In this document: positions 44,763 to 52,071 of the stretch, one piece after another
Layout of the letters: each line of letters opens with the position of its first letter
How positions within the stretch are numbered: position 1 is the first letter of the stretch
DNA from: Oscillatoria sp. SIO1A7
GTDB lineage: Bacteria; Cyanobacteriota; Cyanobacteriia; Cyanobacteriales; Laspinemataceae
Assembly (NCBI GenBank): GCA_010672965.1
Contig: JAAHFN010000022.1
Span: 241,392 to 305,391 of the forward strand
Reading direction: 5' to 3'
DNA length: 64,000 nt
The notes under the pieces: generated by a model
What the model was told of the DNA's origin: nothing
Seen by the model: the letters and a program-made list of their open reading frames with translations, nothing else
Database searches by the model: none
Program-made: the position numbers and the translations under genes

Positions 44763-47084
44763 ATGAATTTATCGCCCAAACTTTCAGCCATTATCGCTGG
44801 CACTGCCACAGTCGCCGCCCTAGTGCAAACCCAGCCCGCTTTAGCGCAAAAATCAGAGGTAGACATCTGCGAGATAGCTGAGGCAATTACAGTACGCATT
44901 GACGGACCGGGGGCTGGAGGTTCGGGATTTATTGTTGACCGAGAGGGCGACACTTATACAGTGCTGACCAACTGGCACGTTGTCGATAGAGAAGGATATT
45001 ATACGGTCAAAACCGCAGACGGTGAGGAACACCGGGTAAATTACAATCAAATAGAAGAACAGTCCGGGGTGGATTTGGCGGCTTTGTCTTTTACCAGTTC
45101 CGAGAGCTATCCGGTGGCGGAGCTGGGAAATTCTAATGATGTGACTCCGCGTCAAACAGTTTATGTCTCTGGCTGGCTCAACCCTTTACCAGCTATTCCC
45201 GAAGTCAGCTATCAATGTCTCGATGGCAACATTACCAGTATTTTATCGCAACCTGACGATCTGGGTTATTCCCTAATTCACAACGCTTCTGGTAATTATA
45301 AAGGGATGAGCGGTGGCCCGGTGCTGGACGAAGAAGGTAGAGTTGTGGGAATTAATGGCCAAGCAGCGGTGGATTCGATAACTGGGCCTGTGGGGTTGTT
45401 TTTGGCAATTCCGATTAATACCAACGCATTTAAAAAACCGGCACCGCCTCTTTCTCAGAGACGGCCTCCCTCTCAGGCACGGCTTCTCCCTCCAGCTCCT
45501 TCTCAGGCACCGCCTTCTTCTGAGACACCGCCTCCCTCTCTAGCTCCAAGACCAGTTCTACCTAGCATACCCCGGATACCCTACGATAATCTGGAGTTTG
45601 CTAATACTCTTCGTGGCGATCGCAATTCTGTGGCTCTGAGCCTAGACGGGAACATAGTTGCTACTGGCGATACTGTAGTTCAGATTTGGAACAGACGGAC
45701 GAGAAATTTAATTCAGACGATAAAGGGCGATCGCGATAGAGTTTTGTCCGTGGCTATTAGCCCGGACGGCAATACTCTGGCTAGCAGCAGCAATTTTGGC
45801 GAGATAGAAGTTTGGAATCTGAAGACTGAAGAAAAGATTCACACTTTAAAATTGAGTGGGGGCAATGCTGTTTCCCTGACCATTAGTCCCGACGGACAGA
45901 CTCTCGCCAGTAGTAGCGGCAATGGTTTCGAGCTGTGGAATCTAGGCACGGGGGAACGCCTGCACGCGATCGCGGGACTTCCAGGAGTAATTTTGTCCCT
46001 AGCCTTCAGTCCTGACGGAACAACTCTTGCAGGTGGCAGTGCTGACAAGACCATCAGGTTGTGGCAGGTGGAAAACGGAGAACTGATTGACGTTCTGAGC
46101 AAGCATTCAGGCCAGGTTCGCTCTGTCGCTTTCAGTACCGACGGACTAACCCTTGTTAGCGGTAGCGATGACGGCACTATTAAGATTTGGAATCCACAAA
46201 CAGGAGGTCTCGTTAATACCATTAATTTAGGTTGGAGAGTCGATTCCGTCGCCATTAGCCCCGACGGGCAGATTATTGCCAGCGGTGGCGATCGAGGAAG
46301 CAGACTGTGGAACCTACAGACTGGAAACCTGTTCCGCAATTTAGACGAACAAAGCGGTTCTGTTGCCTTCAGCCGCGACGGGCGTACCTTAATAGTTGGC
46401 GGCAGAACCATTCAGATTTGGCGAGTGCTAGATCGTTCCAGTCTGCCGCAGTCGTCCCAGGGTCAGCCTCAAACTCCAGCGTCTGCTACGTTAACCGCAA
46501 CAGCTCGTCCCGCTTTGATCTGGACATTTCGAGCCAGTACAATGAGAATTAATACTTGCTTAGATCGAGCCGATCGGGCGATGCAGCAAGAAGGATTAAC
46601 AAAGCTAAAGAAAAATAGAGAAGCCCTTTACGTTTCGGGAATAATTGACAGTTATGCGATCGATATAAGCTGTGGCGAGGAGGAGTGGATGGTAGCAGTT
46701 GCTGGAGCCGATCGAGATACCGCTCGACAATGGCGCGATAGATTTCTGCATGCTATGGAACAGGGCAGCTCGCCTGGTTCGCAGCGCCCATATGCGCCAA
46801 CCAATTCATCGACAAACGCCGCTCATCCTGCTTTGCGGTGGACGAGAAGGGAAAGCGGAATGAGAGTAGATGCTTGTTTGGATAAGGCTTTTCGCATTAT
46901 GCAGGAACAAGGATTTGAAAACATAAAGAAGGACGGGGATGACCCTTACGTTTCAGGGGTAATCGACAATCATACTGCTGATATTATCTGCGGCTCGCAA
47001 GAGCTATGGGTGGTGGTTACGGGAAGCGAAAGAAACGCCACTGGACAATGGCGCAATAAATTGCGGGATGCTATGCTACGGTAA
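44763..47084 (+). CDS. Exported trypsin-like protease with WD40 propeller and duplicated C-terminal domain
   Basis: The 773-residue protein has signal peptide and protease domain (His72, Asp104, Ser183) as in the TPR paralogues. A Pro/Ser-rich linker (about 225-265) is followed by six or seven WD40-like repeats (about 275-560), for example VLSVAISPDGNTLASSS and KTIRLWQVENGELIDVL. The end holds two copies (about 580-665 and 685-773) of an ~80-residue domain starting PALIWTFRAS/PALRWTRRES and containing YVSGIIDSYAIDISCG/YVSGVIDNHTADIICG. I do not recognise this domain. The family appears to keep the protease and exchange the partner-binding module. Confidence 0.9.
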   Translation: MNLSPKLSAIIAGTATVAALVQTQPALAQKSEVDICEIAEAITVRIDGPGAGGSGFIVDREGDTYTVLTNWHVVDREGYYTVKTADGEEHRVNYNQIEEQSGVDLAALSFTSSESYPVAELGNSNDVTPRQTVYVSGWLNPLPAIPEVSYQCLDGNITSILSQPDDLGYSLIHNASGNYKGMSGGPVLDEEGRVVGINGQAAVDSITGPVGLFLAIPINTNAFKKPAPPLSQRRPPSQARLLPPAPSQAPPSSETPPPSLAPRPVLPSIPRIPYDNLEFANTLRGDRNSVALSLDGNIVATGDTVVQIWNRRTRNLIQTIKGDRDRVLSVAISPDGNTLASSSNFGEIEVWNLKTEEKIHTLKLSGGNAVSLTISPDGQTLASSSGNGFELWNLGTGERLHAIAGLPGVILSLAFSPDGTTLAGGSADKTIRLWQVENGELIDVLSKHSGQVRSVAFSTDGLTLVSGSDDGTIKIWNPQTGGLVNTINLGWRVDSVAISPDGQIIASGGDRGSRLWNLQTGNLFRNLDEQSGSVAFSRDGRTLIVGGRTIQIWRVLDRSSLPQSSQGQPQTPASATLTATARPALIWTFRASTMRINTCLDRADRAMQQEGLTKLKKNREALYVSGIIDSYAIDISCGEEEWMVAVAGADRDTARQWRDRFLHAMEQGSSPGSQRPYAPTNSSTNAAHPALRWTRRESGMRVDACLDKAFRIMQEQGFENIKKDGDDPYVSGVIDNHTADIICGSQELWVVVTGSERNATGQWRNKLRDAMLR

Positions 47085-47106
47085 GCCATAGATTATCGGC
47101 AAGTCT

Positions 47107-48612
47107 CTAATCTTTACCAACTAGCAACTCAAAGGAATCAATGATTTCCCGTGCTGTTGCTTCCCAGTTAGGATAGTCGCTAGCTTCGGCCTCGTAAGTC
47201 AGGACATAAGCTTTGTATTGCCAAAGTGTCGCTACCTCCATTCTTCGCACGGTAGTGCCATCCTTATCGTCGATTCCTTCGTATGTCAATTCATAGGCGG
47301 GACGCTTGGCTAAAGTCGTATCTACCCTCTGGATAATATTAGCTTGAGGCAAGTTGCTCCTAATCTGCTGTTCGGAAGAGTCCGCATATTCCGCCAGAGT
47401 TTCTGATACGTCGGGTTCAACCGTGACAATGAGCTGAGCTGAAAAAGCACTTCCCGAATTAGCTTTGGGTGCTATCAATTTAATCGCTTCCCCGGTAAAG
47501 GGGTCGTCTGTTTCTTGCAGTCTCCAAGTTCGGGGGTATTTGATTCTAAAATCATAATTCTCGTATGTCGAAAGCTCCAGGTTTTTCTCTGACAATAAAC
47601 TGGTCAGCAAATCGTATAGTGTGCTTCTAGTTTGTGGAATTGCGATCGCACCGGCGAGACATAAGAGAGCGATCGCAAGCAGAGCCAGGGCAACAGTTCT
47701 ACCAGGCTTTGTACTGGACTGAGGATTCTGAATCTGAGTGTCAGGTTGATTTTCGGTATATTGTGAGCTAGTAGGACGGGTAATATTTTTCAAATGTCGC
47801 AATACCTCGGCTGCTGACTGGTAGCGCTCTGAAAAATCAAAGCAAACCATTTTGTCCAAGATATTTCCTAGCACAGGGCTAACTTTAACGCGATCGCGCC
47901 AGACAATTTGGCCGGTTCTTGCATCCTTGGGCAAATTCTTCGGATAAATACCGCTCAGAGCTTGAATGGCGATCGCCCCTACCGAGTAAATATCGCTGCA
48001 TAGCCTCGGGTCGCCCTGGGATTGTTCCGGTGCCATATAACCGTGAGTGCCAATGGCCACCGTCGGTTTTGCCTGCCCTCCAGCATTAATAACCTGAGTG
48101 CTAATCTCCTTAACTGCCCCAAAGTCAATCAAGACAATCTTGCCATCTTGGCGACGCATAATATTCGGCGGCTTCAGGTCGCGGTGGATAACATTGTGCT
48201 GCTGGACGAATTCCAAAACTTCCAAGATACCCCGCAAAAGCTTAACTACCTCATCCTCGCCGAACTGCTTGCCCGGAAGCAATTCTTTACTGAGATCCTG
48301 TCCCTCAATAAACTCCTGAACTAAATAGAATTCTTGGTTTTCCTCAAAATGAGCCAAAAGTCGCGGAATGCGATCGTGGCCTCCTAACTCTTCCAAAGCC
48401 TCCGCCTCTCTGTCAAACAGCCGTTTCGCCGTTTTCAAGGCATACTGATCCGTGGCCTCGGGCTTCAGTTGCTTCACCACGCACTTGGGCTCCCTCGGAC
48501 GCTGGGTATCTAGAGCCAGATATGTCTGACCAAATCCACCCCGTACCAAGCTCTCGATAATGCGGTAGCGATCGCCGATTGTTTTTCCGATTAGAGGATT
48601 GCTATTTTGCAT
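47107..48612 (-). CDS. Membrane Ser/Thr protein kinase with C-terminal extracytoplasmic domain
   Basis: This 501-residue Hanks-type kinase has a glycine loop LVRGGFGQTYLA, Lys in CVVKQLKPEA, the catalytic loop VIHRDLKPPNIM, DFG in LIDFGAVKE, and GTHGYMAPEQSQG in the activation segment. A single transmembrane helix (VALALLAIALLCLAGAIAI, about 310-328) is followed by a ~165-residue domain (FRIKYPRTWRLQETDDPFTG ... ATAREIIDSFELLV) of PsbP-like type, which lies outside the cytoplasm. This layout suggests sensing of an extracytoplasmic signal. Its end faces the end of the WD40 protease gene, with 22 nt between them. Confidence 0.92.
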   Translation of the reverse strand: MQNSNPLIGKTIGDRYRIIESLVRGGFGQTYLALDTQRPREPKCVVKQLKPEATDQYALKTAKRLFDREAEALEELGGHDRIPRLLAHFEENQEFYLVQEFIEGQDLSKELLPGKQFGEDEVVKLLRGILEVLEFVQQHNVIHRDLKPPNIMRRQDGKIVLIDFGAVKEISTQVINAGGQAKPTVAIGTHGYMAPEQSQGDPRLCSDIYSVGAIAIQALSGIYPKNLPKDARTGQIVWRDRVKVSPVLGNILDKMVCFDFSERYQSAAEVLRHLKNITRPTSSQYTENQPDTQIQNPQSSTKPGRTVALALLAIALLCLAGAIAIPQTRSTLYDLLTSLLSEKNLELSTYENYDFRIKYPRTWRLQETDDPFTGEAIKLIAPKANSGSAFSAQLIVTVEPDVSETLAEYADSSEQQIRSNLPQANIIQRVDTTLAKRPAYELTYEGIDDKDGTTVRRMEVATLWQYKAYVLTYEAEASDYPNWEATAREIIDSFELLVGKD

Positions 48613-48897
48613 GTGTGAGACTCTTCCCGATTCTTATGCTCCGATTTTGCCATAGAAAATAGCATTCATGGGGCATGGGGAATTGGGCATTGGGCATTGG
48701 GCAACCTCCCCCTCCCCTCCTGCGGGCGGTGTGGGTGGGTTGCGGGCGGTGTAGGTGGGTGGCATTGGGGTCCTTCGACAGGCTCAGGGCGAACGGGCGG
48801 CTCGGGAGACCCTATGCCTTCCGGGGCATCCGGGTCACACTTATTTGAGAAACGCTATAAAGAAAGTCTAGAGTTTAGAGTGTAGCGAGGACAGGCA
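48613..48897. repeat. Heptamer tract and right end of a family A element
   Basis: GGGCATT heptamers at 48671-48700, GCGGGCGGTGTGGGTGGGTT duplications at 48722-48760, and a lone family A right end (ATTTGAGAAACGCTATA) at 48843-48859. No gene. Confidence 0.65.
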
Positions 48898-49230
48898 ATG
48901 CACAGAGATGAGGTAGGGAGCATTTCAATTTCGTATCTAGCCGCCTCGCCCCTTGGGCTTAGCCGCTCCTAGACGGAGCCTGGCGCGGCTACACAAACAA
49001 AGCCCTTTGGGCTACTGTTTACAAAAGTGAAATGCTCCCGATGAGGTATTGGCGATTTTGGCAAAATACCAGGATGAAATAAGAGATTTTGAGGTTAAAT
49101 CTCTAGCCATTTTTGGTTCTGTAGCTCGGGACGAAGCCAGACCGGACAGCGATGTGGATATTTTGGTCGATTTCTCGGGGACTATCACCTGCCCTTTGCT
49201 CTATAATAAAAGAACGACTATCGCCAGAGA
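48898..49230 (+). pseudogene. MntA-like nucleotidyltransferase broken by two elements
   Basis: Removing the family F element (48916-49039) and one copy of its 9-bp target repeat restores an open frame from the ATG at 48898. It starts MHRDEVLAILAKYQDEIRDF and continues into the minimal nucleotidyltransferase motif SLAIFGSVARDEARPDSDVD. It then stays open to 49230, where a family A element cuts it. The Gly-Ser-x9-Asp-x-Asp core is intact; the C-terminal third is lost. Such small proteins are usually antitoxins of HEPN toxins (MntA/HepT). No HEPN gene remains, although a short frame after the second element (VIVNPQMDW) may be a leftover. Confidence 0.85.
48916..49039. mobile_element. Family F element with 9-bp target duplication
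   Basis: 124 bp from GGGAGCATTTCA to TGAAATGCTCCC. It is flanked by the direct repeat GATGAGGTA at 48907-48915 and 49040-49048. The internal segment (gccgcctcgccccttgggc) is shared with the copy at 51799. Confidence 0.9.
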
Positions 49231-49370
49231 TATAGCGTTTCTCAAATTGATGTGAGGTGTCTGGGGCGAAGCATCCCAATACGAGAATCCCCGTTCTACA
49301 GCCGAGATGGTTGCGGGGGTGCTGTCGCCCCTACGTTTTCGTTCATTACACTTATTTGAGAAACGCTATA
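49231..49370. mobile_element. Family A element in the nucleotidyltransferase gene
   Basis: 140 bp, TATAGCGTTTCTCAAATTGA ... ATTTGAGAAACGCTATA. It ends the nucleotidyltransferase reading frame. Confidence 0.88.
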
Positions 49371-49405
49371 GTCATTGTTAACCCGCAAATGGATTGGAGG
49401 ACATT

Positions 49406-49708
49406 ATGCAAACAATTGCTAGTTACCAAAGAGCGATCGCCGATCGCATCTCGCCCATTATCGAAAATTTTCTTCAAGGTAATCCCCTCTTTGCAGACCT
49501 AACATTGGGCGAAATCGTCGGCGTTATAGTTCCTTTAATAGAAGATAATTTTTCATCAGAAGAACTACGAGCTATGGACGATAGCGATCTAAGCGAGAGA
49601 GTTAGAGGAGTTATGGGAGTAGAGGTGATGTGGGGACTGCTCGCGGATTTGACCCCAGAGCAAATGGTAGAATTCGATGCAGCGCTATCTAGGAGCAAAG
49701 GGCAATGA
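49406..49708 (+). CDS. Antitoxin-like small protein upstream of a PIN toxin
   Basis: This 100-residue acidic, helical protein runs from MQTIASYQRAIADRISPIIE to EQMVEFDAALSRSKGQ. The ATG at 49406 has a GGAGG ribosome site 5 nt before it; a TTG at 49394 is less likely. I see no known DNA-binding motif. It overlaps the following PIN-domain gene by 4 nt (ATGA), the usual coupling of antitoxin to toxin. Because the toxin is broken, this may be a surviving orphan antitoxin. Confidence 0.75.
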   Translation: MQTIASYQRAIADRISPIIENFLQGNPLFADLTLGEIVGVIVPLIEDNFSSEELRAMDDSDLSERVRGVMGVEVMWGLLADLTPEQMVEFDAALSRSKGQ

Positions 49709-50023
49709 GCTGCATTCTCGACACCAATATAGTCTCGGCGATTTTGAAGAAAAATCAAATAATCGCTCCAAAAATTCGCCAGTTCCGAATCACAAAGCAA
49801 GAATTATTTATTAGTTGCATAACTTACTATGAAATCAAAGGAGGATTAGTCGCAGCCAATGCTACTGCCAAGTTGTTGGCGCAAGGGGACGCCACTGGAA
49901 ACAGCGGATATTTTGATAGCGGCCACTGCGATCGCGCGGGATTTGGTTTTGGTTTCTCACGATTCCGATATGTTGAGGATTCCCGGTTTAGCTCTAGAGG
50001 ATTGGCTTCGGCCAGAGAGATAA
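49705..50023 (+). pseudogene. VapC-like PIN toxin, deleted and frameshifted
   Basis: The frame begins MSCILDTNIVSAILKKNQ, the first Asp motif of a PIN RNase, and runs to ISCITYYEIKGGLVAANATA. Near 49885 it changes frame. The next frame reads TPLETADILIAATAIARDLV, then LVSHDSDMLRI, and ends at a TAA at 50021-50023, which is the C-terminal acidic half of PIN proteins. About 40 codons between these halves are missing compared with usual VapC length (~130-140). The protein made by the original frame ends in unrelated residues, so the toxin should be dead. Confidence 0.85.
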
Positions 50024-50121
50024 CAAGACTGACGCATACCCGGAAAGCCAATACAACCTGTAGGGGTCAACGACCGTTGACCCCTACCAAATGAGCGAGT
50101 TAATGCGTAAGTCCTATATAA

Positions 50122-50228
50122 TATAGCACTACCGATTAAGGTATTTGACAGTTACAAAGTCCAAAGAGTGCGTATGGCAAGACTTTAGCTGACTGCTGAC
50201 TGCTGATAGCTAATCGCTTACTGCTATA
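50122..50228. mobile_element. Family G palindromic element, inverted
   Basis: 107 bp, TATAGCACTACCGATTAAGG ... GCTATA. It is the reverse orientation of 36351-36460. A lone family E end (gcgtaagtccta) precedes it at 50105-50116. Confidence 0.8.
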
Positions 50229-50262
50229 TCAATTCCCAGACTTATTAATTTTATAGTTCAGG

Positions 50263-50751
50263 ATGGAGCTGACAATAATGGGTGCTAATGTAATTAGGAT
50301 TGCTAAAGATAAAGCAGATTTGGTGAAAGGGCTAACAGATTCAGAGCGCACCAACGGACCTTTTCCAACTCATGCGGATGCAGTGATGTTTGCGGCGGCA
50401 TTGGGGGCGAGACGAAAAAGGCGATCGCCACTTAGGGAAATATCTAAGAGAGACCCAGCTCCGATTGGCTTAGAAATTTTTGTTTCCCGGGGATACGAGA
50501 TGGCGATTAAATTACTGGCGATCGCGGCTACTCGGGACTCGCAAATTCTCTCTTCTCTCAATGAAACTTACAACGAAGAGCGGAATCAGATTTTTGAAGA
50601 ATATGCCAATGGGGGTTTAGAAATCTTGCGCGATGAGTTGCGCGGCGCGGTCGATTACACCGAGCGATTGATTTTAATGCTCATGGAGGAGAGAAACCAT
50701 AAAAAGCCAACGGAAGAACGAGGCTTTTTCGATTTGAGTCGTTTTTTATAA
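50263..50751 (+). CDS. Dnd-associated protein 4-like (orphan)
   Basis: This 162-residue protein resembles DNA phosphorothioation-associated protein 4, in particular HADAVMFAAALGARRKRRSP, GYEMAIKLLAIAATRDSQIL and the conserved end FEEYANGGLEILRDEL. Members usually sit beside dnd/dpt phosphorothioation-dependent restriction genes. No dnd, dpt or pbe gene lies in the window, so this is an orphan or serves in trans. A second possible start, with a GGAG upstream, is at 50278 (MGANVIRIAK). Confidence 0.7.
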   Translation: MELTIMGANVIRIAKDKADLVKGLTDSERTNGPFPTHADAVMFAAALGARRKRRSPLREISKRDPAPIGLEIFVSRGYEMAIKLLAIAATRDSQILSSLNETYNEERNQIFEEYANGGLEILRDELRGAVDYTERLILMLMEERNHKKPTEERGFFDLSRFL

Positions 50752-50782
<31 letters not shown>

Positions 50783-50843
50783 CAGCGATCGGTTCTCCTG
50801 CAAGGGTGCGGGGCAGTTGCTTGCGTCAGCTTTGAAAGCTTCT

Positions 50844-50976
50844 TATATCAAATCCGGGCGATCGCCCCATAAATCCCGTAGGGGCAATCCCCCCGTGGTT
50901 GCCCCGGTTGGTATGGGGGCGGGCACGGGGGGATTGCCCCTACAAATAGTGCGACTGTTTAAACGGATTTGATATT
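50844..50976. mobile_element. Family B palindromic element
   Basis: About 133 bp, TATATCAAATCCGGGC ... AAACGGATTTGATATT, with the core gtaggggcaatccccccgtg and its complement. GTCAGCG heptamers precede it at 50755-50780. Confidence 0.8.
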
Positions 50977-51005
50977 ATTGCTTAGAGCTGAAAGCTGAGA
51001 GCTGA

Positions 51006-51509
51006 TTGCTGAAAGCTTTAACAATCGCCGAACTGCGCGACCTGCCAGAAGATAACCAATTCCGCGTTAACGCGCTAGAATTAGTCTATAATCTGCTATC
51101 GATTTTAGAAGCGCGCAAAGATCTAGAACGAGAAGACGAGAAATTACTCATGGAACTATCGCCCCTATATACGCAAAGACTGGAAAATGCCACCCAGACC
51201 GGCATCCAACAAGGGCTCCAGCAAGGCATCCAACAAGGGCTCCAACAAGGGCTCCAACAAGGGCTCCAACAAGGGCTCCAACAAGGGCTCCAACAAGGGC
51301 TCCAACAAGGCATCCAACAAGGAACTCAGCAAGGGCAACGCCTCATGCTTGAGAGCATACTGCGAGTCAAGTTTGGGGAGGCGATCGAGCAAAGCGAACT
51401 AAACCAAATTATTGACGCTTTGACGAGGCTGCCAGCATTGGAAAGTACCCGGTTGATTATGCAACTCTCCCGAGAGGAACTATTAGAGAGATTTAGCCCA
51501 AGAGCGTAA
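51006..51509 (+). pseudogene. 5'-truncated Rpn/PD-(D/E)XK-type protein with DUF4351 tail
   Basis: Only the C-terminal part of a Rpn-like transposase/nuclease family protein remains: a helical segment (LKALTIAELRDLPEDNQF), a run of about fourteen QQG(L/I/T) tetrapeptides, and the terminal domain VKFGEAIEQSELNQIIDALT followed by LPALESTRLIMQLSREELLE. The nuclease domain and a proper start are missing. The frame opens from an agctgaaagctgagagctg heptamer tract. The QQGL region is a 12-bp tandem repeat, still in frame. Confidence 0.7.
51204..51335. repeat. Twelve-bp tandem repeat CAACAAGGGCTC
   Basis: About eleven near-perfect copies within the truncated gene. Identical neighbouring copies indicate recent slippage. 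Confidence 0.9.
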
Positions 51510-51642
51510 TTTTTGGCTGAAGCATCGGGATTGTGGTTTGTTGTAAAATTGGGCGAAGCATCGGGATAGCGAGCGATGGATACAAGCCAGTATCTATCGC
51601 CCCGATGCGCCCCGATGCGATCGCCCCTAAAAATACACAACT

Positions 51643-51718
51643 TATATCGAGTCCGATTAAACAGGCGGGCACGGGGAACCCCTACGGGATTTATGGGTAA
51701 TTAACGGGATTTGATATT
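51643..51718. mobile_element. Family B element with internal deletion
   Basis: 76 bp. The ends TATATCGAGTCCGATTAAAC and TTAACGGGATTTGATATT are kept, but the left half of the core hairpin is gone. Confidence 0.7.
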
Positions 51719-51798
51719 AAATAGGACTTATGCTTTCTTGTCGAATCTAAATCTATCTCTCCGGTCTGGTGCGCTGCCTAGCACCCTACATAATGAGG

Positions 51799-51926
51799 GG
51801 AGCATTTCAATGAAAGTACGCTGCCGCCTCGCCCCTTGGGCGTAAGCCCCGCCTCCGCTCGCGGCTGGCGCGGCTATACAAACAAAGCCCTCTTTGGGCT
51901 ACCGATTGCAAAAGTGAAATGCTCTC
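51799..51926. mobile_element. Family F element with 9-bp target duplication
   Basis: 128 bp, GGGAGCATTTCA ... TGAAATGCTCTC. It is flanked by CATAATGAG at 51790-51798 and 51927-51935. The surrounding agga-cttatgc and atgcgtaattcct motifs look like the ends of a family E element into which it inserted. Confidence 0.88.
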
Positions 51927-51954
51927 CATAATGAGTCTATGCGTAATTCCTGTT

Positions 51955-52070
51955 TAACTCAAAACTCAAAACTCAAAACTCAACACCCTACACCCTACAC
52001 CCTACACCCTACACCCCACACCCTACACCCCACACCCCACACCCCACACCCAACACCCCACACCCTAAAA
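51955..52070. repeat. AACTCAA and CACCCTA heptamer arrays
   Basis: AACTCAAA units (51957-51982) then about twelve CACCCTA/CACCCCA units (51983-52066) reach the end of the CHAT gene. Confidence 0.85.
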
Positions 52071-52071
52071 C

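Noticed and set aside
49257..49502. 81-codon frame across the element after the nucleotidyltransferase remnant
   Set aside because: It starts in the family A element and overlaps the better supported antitoxin-like gene in another frame.
51086..51392. Antisense frames with CWSPCWSP or LLEPLLEP repeats
   Set aside because: They are other-frame readings of the 12-bp tandem repeat.
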